Assembly (NCBI GenBank): GCA_945889545.1
Contig: CAMDCC010000139.1
Span: forward strand, 1 to 7,681
Reading direction: 5' to 3'
From: Bifidobacterium breve
GTDB lineage: Bacteria; Actinomycetota; Acidimicrobiia; IMCC26256; PALSA-555
DNA length: 7,681 bases
The notes below the pieces were generated by a model, which worked only from the letters and a program-made list of their open reading frames with translations, had not been told where the DNA came from and searched no databases. The translations under genes were made by a program, and so were the position numbers. Shown in pieces: positions 5,995 to 7,681 of this stretch (the stretch's first letter is position 1; the number at the start of each line of letters is the position of its first letter).

Positions 5995-6384
5995 TCAGTC
6001 GTCCTCTTCGGGCTCGGCTGGCTCAGCGGGTTCGGCTGGCTCAGCGGGCTCGGCAGGCTCGAACTCGTCGTCATCGGACTCGCACTGGCCCGTCGTCGAC
6101 GTCGGTGCATACGCACCCGAAGTACTTGCGGCCCGAGACGGACTCGCCTGCGAAGTCGTCGGGGGAAGGGTCGACCGACCGGGCTCCGACGCCCCACCAG
6201 AAACATCAGCATCGGGAGGAGAGTCGGTCTCGACCTCCGAGGCGTTGACGATCTGAAACTCGCCGGGACCTTCGGCATTGCTCGTAAGGCCGAACAGGCC
6301 GATGTTGGCCCCAACGGCCATGACGCCCATGAGGACCGTCGCGCTCACAGCGCCGGCGGTTGCAAAAGCCTTGCGTCGTGCCAT
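5995..6384 (-). CDS. Small membrane-anchored protein with an acidic Glu-Pro-Ala repeat tail
   Basis: This is a 129-residue protein of no recognised family. MARRKAF leads into a hydrophobic helix (about 8-33), then NAEGPGEFQIVNASE, a Ser/Thr/Pro-rich stretch, a single cysteine (C101), and an acidic tail with five EPA units and a final EEDD. DADVSGGAS at 58-66 loosely resembles a flavinylation site (D-x-x-[S/T]-G-A-[S/T]) but has Gly where Ser/Thr is expected. The tail could bind cations or serve as an extended spacer; both are guesses. The start is well supported: AAGGAG lies 6 nt before the ATG. The first 40 bases overlap the 3' end of apbE in another frame. It ends TGACATG into the next small gene. 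Both small proteins share the MARR-plus-helix layout, so they may be paralogues or a functional pair. Confidence 0.75.
   Translation of the reverse strand: MARRKAFATAGAVSATVLMGVMAVGANIGLFGLTSNAEGPGEFQIVNASEVETDSPPDADVSGGASEPGRSTLPPTTSQASPSRAASTSGAYAPTSTTGQCESDDDEFEPAEPAEPAEPAEPAEPEEDD
6011..6064. repeat. 9-bp tandem repeat encoding Glu-Pro-Ala units
   Basis: Six consecutive 9-mers close to GGCTCGGCT: GGCTCGGCT, GGCTCAGCG, GGTTCGGCT, GGCTCAGCG, GGCTCGGCA, GGCTCGAAC. Alternation gives a partial 18-bp period. It encodes the acidic tail of the small protein on the minus strand and is a likely site of length variation. Confidence 0.8.
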
Positions 6385-7478
6385 GATGTGCTCCTTACGT
6401 TCGGTGTTTGGACAGTACGAGAAGCTCTTCCAAGTGGCGGTGAGGTGCGTTCCAAGACCCCGCCAATGTCTGCCGATGCGCCGCCGCTCACGAGGAACCG
6501 GTCGACGTCGGCGAGGTGGTGGACGCCCCCGTGTTCATCGACGACGAAGCCCGCTGCGCCGTGATCGCGCAACCGTGCGTCAGCTAGCCCCAACTCCGAT
6601 ACAAGGAGCATCGCCTTCGCCAACGGCTCGGCCGTGACCGCATCGCCCGATACCACGGTCGCCGACACCCACGGCGTCACTGCGGGAGCTCCGGTTCGAG
6701 GGTCAATCACGTGGTGCGCGAGCTCGTCACCGCGGCGCCAGACTCGCCGCCGGCGACTCGTGGTGGCCACCGCGCCGGCGCTCAGCCTGATGAGGTGATT
6801 CGGCGCGTCCTCGACGTCGACAACCCACGCATCGCCCTTCGGGGGCCGACCCTCGACCCGAAGGTCGCCGCCCAGGTTCACGCAGACTCCTTCGGCACCG
6901 TCATGCAAGAGCTCACCCGCCACGAGGTCGGCCGCATACCCCTTGCCGATACCGCCAAGGTCGATGCGAACGCCCGGCGGCAAGGACACCGAACGAACCA
7001 GGCGGTCGAGGACGATCCCGCCACACCCAGGCACCGGAACGGTTGCGGCTGAGCTCGGAGGACCTACGGGTTCGATCAAGGCGAAGTCCCGGTCGTAACC
7101 GACGGCCTCCAACGCGGCCAGCACGGTCGGGTCGAATGCGCCACCCGTGCGCGACCAGGCGGCAACCGCATGCTCGAGCAGCGCGAATGTCTCGACCGAC
7201 ACGACGGTCGGCGCTCCCGCCAACTCGTTGAGACGGCAGAGCTCGCTGTCGGGTCGGAACCGCGACCAGCGGCGTTCGAGCTCGTCGAGACGACGCCTGG
7301 CGCGCGGGAGCGAGTCCCCGTCTCCTCCCACCACGAGCACATGGGCGTCGGTGCCCATGACGCGAAAACGGGACTCCTGGACGTCAGCTCCCCGGTCGGG
7401 CCCACGTTCGGGTCCACTCTCGGCATTGGTCAGCACATGGGTGGGCACCTTCGAACCGTAGGCATGCCGGTCCCTCAT
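6345..7478 (-). CDS. apbE: FAD:protein FMN transferase (ApbE family)
   Basis: From the ATG at 7478 the protein has 377 residues. ApbE enzymes use FAD to attach FMN covalently to a Ser/Thr of a target protein. Family motifs occur in order: FRVMGTDAHV (38-47), FRPDSELCRLN (74-84), GGAFDPTVLAAL (112-122), RIDLGGIGKGYAADLV (171-186), VNLGGDLRVEG (200-210), and HHVIDPRTG (255-263). The late metal-binding motif, usually A-D-A-L-A-T, reads AEPLAK: E284 and K288 replace the usual Asp and Thr. No signal peptide or lipobox is seen, so it is probably cytoplasmic. The family core ends near residue 329. The last 48 residues are an unusual tail that runs through the regulatory region and start of the next gene. 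The start is uncertain: GGAAGGG lies very close to the ATG, GTG 7448 is possible, and an upstream TTG at 7550 is unlikely. Confidence 0.9.
   Translation of the reverse strand: MRDRHAYGSKVPTHVLTNAESGPERGPDRGADVQESRFRVMGTDAHVLVVGGDGDSLPRARRRLDELERRWSRFRPDSELCRLNELAGAPTVVSVETFALLEHAVAAWSRTGGAFDPTVLAALEAVGYDRDFALIEPVGPPSSAATVPVPGCGGIVLDRLVRSVSLPPGVRIDLGGIGKGYAADLVAGELLHDGAEGVCVNLGGDLRVEGRPPKGDAWVVDVEDAPNHLIRLSAGAVATTSRRRRVWRRGDELAHHVIDPRTGAPAVTPWVSATVVSGDAVTAEPLAKAMLLVSELGLADARLRDHGAAGFVVDEHGGVHHLADVDRFLVSGGASADIGGVLERTSPPLGRASRTVQTPNVRSTSWHDARLLQPPAL
6391..6396 (-). promoter_or_regulatory. Strong ribosome binding site of the first small gene
   Basis: AAGGAG on the minus strand sits 6 nt before the ATG at 6384. 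It is the best Shine-Dalgarno in the window and fixes this start, although the site lies inside the apbE reading frame. Confidence 0.75.
6412..6456 (-). promoter_or_regulatory. Possible activator-type promoter of the small-protein genes inside the apbE 3' end
   Basis: On the minus strand the heptamer CTTGGAA occurs at 6456-6450 and again at 6434-6428, a centre distance of 22 bp (two helical turns). Ten bases after the second copy is TACTGT (6417-6412), a possible -10. It would give a leader of about 20 nt carrying AAGGAG. PhoB-type activators bind direct repeats in this position in place of a -35. The same heptamer also lies just before apbE. Statistical support is limited. Confidence 0.3.
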
Positions 7479-7481
7479 CCC

Positions 7482-7510
7482 TTCCAAGCCAAGGCAAAGT
7501 CTCGGCAAAG
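7482..7510. promoter_or_regulatory. Direct repeats with 11-bp phasing between apbE and the response regulator gene
   Basis: GGCAAAG at 7493-7499 recurs exactly at 7504-7510, and a weaker copy, TTCCAAG, lies at 7482-7488. All three are 11 bp apart. OmpR/PhoB-family regulators typically bind 7-bp direct repeats separated by 4 bp in this way. A response regulator starts 60 bp away, so this is a plausible site for it, controlling the divergent apbE operon and perhaps its own gene. Confidence 0.45.
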
Positions 7511-7570
7511 CCGCCCGGATGCGACCACCGCGAGCCGACTCGCGCCGCAACGATGTGGCACCGTGGCATC

Positions 7571-7681
7571 GTGCTCGTACTGATCGTCGAGGACGACCCC
7601 CGTATCGCCGAGCCGCTCGTCAAGGGCCTCGAGCGGGAAGGGCTCGAAGCCGAGTGGGTTGCGACGGGTGGTGAAGCGCTC
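7571..7681 (+). CDS. Response regulator receiver domain, N-terminal part, cut by the right window edge
   Basis: The visible 37 residues read LVLIVEDDPRIAEPLVKGLEREG and onward to GGEAL. This is the first strand and helix of a CheY-like receiver domain, with the acidic pair D8-D9 that binds Mg2+. The phospho-accepting Asp and output domain lie beyond the edge. The sequence style fits the OmpR/PhoB family, and a sensor kinase gene would be expected next. GTG at 7571 puts the VEDD motif at the usual distance from the start. An in-frame ATG at 7553 would add MWHRGI. Neither has a Shine-Dalgarno. It is divergent from apbE. Confidence 0.85.
   Translation, partial: MLVLIVEDDPRIAEPLVKGLEREGLEAEWVATGGEAL

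Noticed and set aside
5635..6064. CRISPR-like or mobile-element repeats
   Set aside because: The repeats are short in-frame coding units of 6 and 9 bp with no spacers.
5994..6314. N-terminal extension of the 128-residue protein from a start at 6314
   Set aside because: It would overlap the whole tail of the previous gene and adds Arg/Ser-rich sequence. The ATG at 5993 has a Shine-Dalgarno and precedes a clear hydrophobic anchor.
5623..6564. A plus-strand open frame with a Gly-Ala repeat start
   Set aside because: The Gly-Ala run is the reverse reading of the Ala-Pro repeat. The minus strand has coupled starts, Shine-Dalgarno sites and membrane helices.
7479..7550. TTG start extending ApbE by 24 residues
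   Set aside because: It has no ribosome site, covers the phased direct repeats, and adds residues without family similarity.

Overview
The window is GC-rich, densely coded double-stranded DNA. It most likely comes from a high-GC actinobacterium, and an Acidimicrobiia-like lineage is my best guess. The reasons are strong G/C preference at third codon positions, an F420-type luciferase-like oxidoreductase, several promoters placed for leaderless mRNAs, and an actinobacterial-style ApbE / ferric-reductase-like gene set. The taxonomic call is inference, not a database result.

Layout, left to right. Positions 1-170 (minus) hold the N-terminal part of an unrecognised gene cut by the window edge. 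Positions 275-1459 (minus) encode a phytanoyl-CoA dioxygenase-type Fe(II)/2-oxoglutarate enzyme with an extra N-terminal domain that may be SCP2-like. A long hairpin at 1494-1541 separates it from a secreted coiled-coil cell-wall hydrolase with a glucosaminidase-type domain (1567-2748, minus). A 73-82 bp divergent promoter region follows, then an F420-type luciferase-like oxidoreductase (2831-3715, plus). This converges, with a 3-bp gap, on a metal-dependent amidohydrolase (3719-4918, minus). The amidohydrolase promoter carries a perfect 10+10 bp inverted repeat typical of a TetR-family operator.

The right half (4988-7478, minus) is the most interesting part. In transcription order it encodes an ApbE-type FAD:protein FMN transferase, two short membrane-anchored proteins with low-complexity tails (one ending in Glu-Pro-Ala repeats, the other in Ala-Pro repeats), and a five-helix ferric-reductase-like di-heme membrane protein. 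The last three genes are joined by two identical TGACATG stop/start junctions. The first small gene starts inside the 3' end of apbE. Such sets normally include an FMN_bind-domain protein that ApbE flavinylates. None is visible here, but the second small protein has an SGAT tetrapeptide like the core of known flavinylation sites. My hypothesis is a minimal extracytoplasmic flavin/heme electron-transfer module using unusual small carriers.

At the right edge, divergent from apbE, a response regulator gene begins (7571, plus). The spacer between them holds direct repeats with 11-bp phasing, as expected for an OmpR/PhoB-family regulator. This suggests two-component control of the redox operon. 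No tRNA, rRNA, CRISPR array, insertion sequence or integrase was seen. No gene-free stretch exceeds 300 bases.
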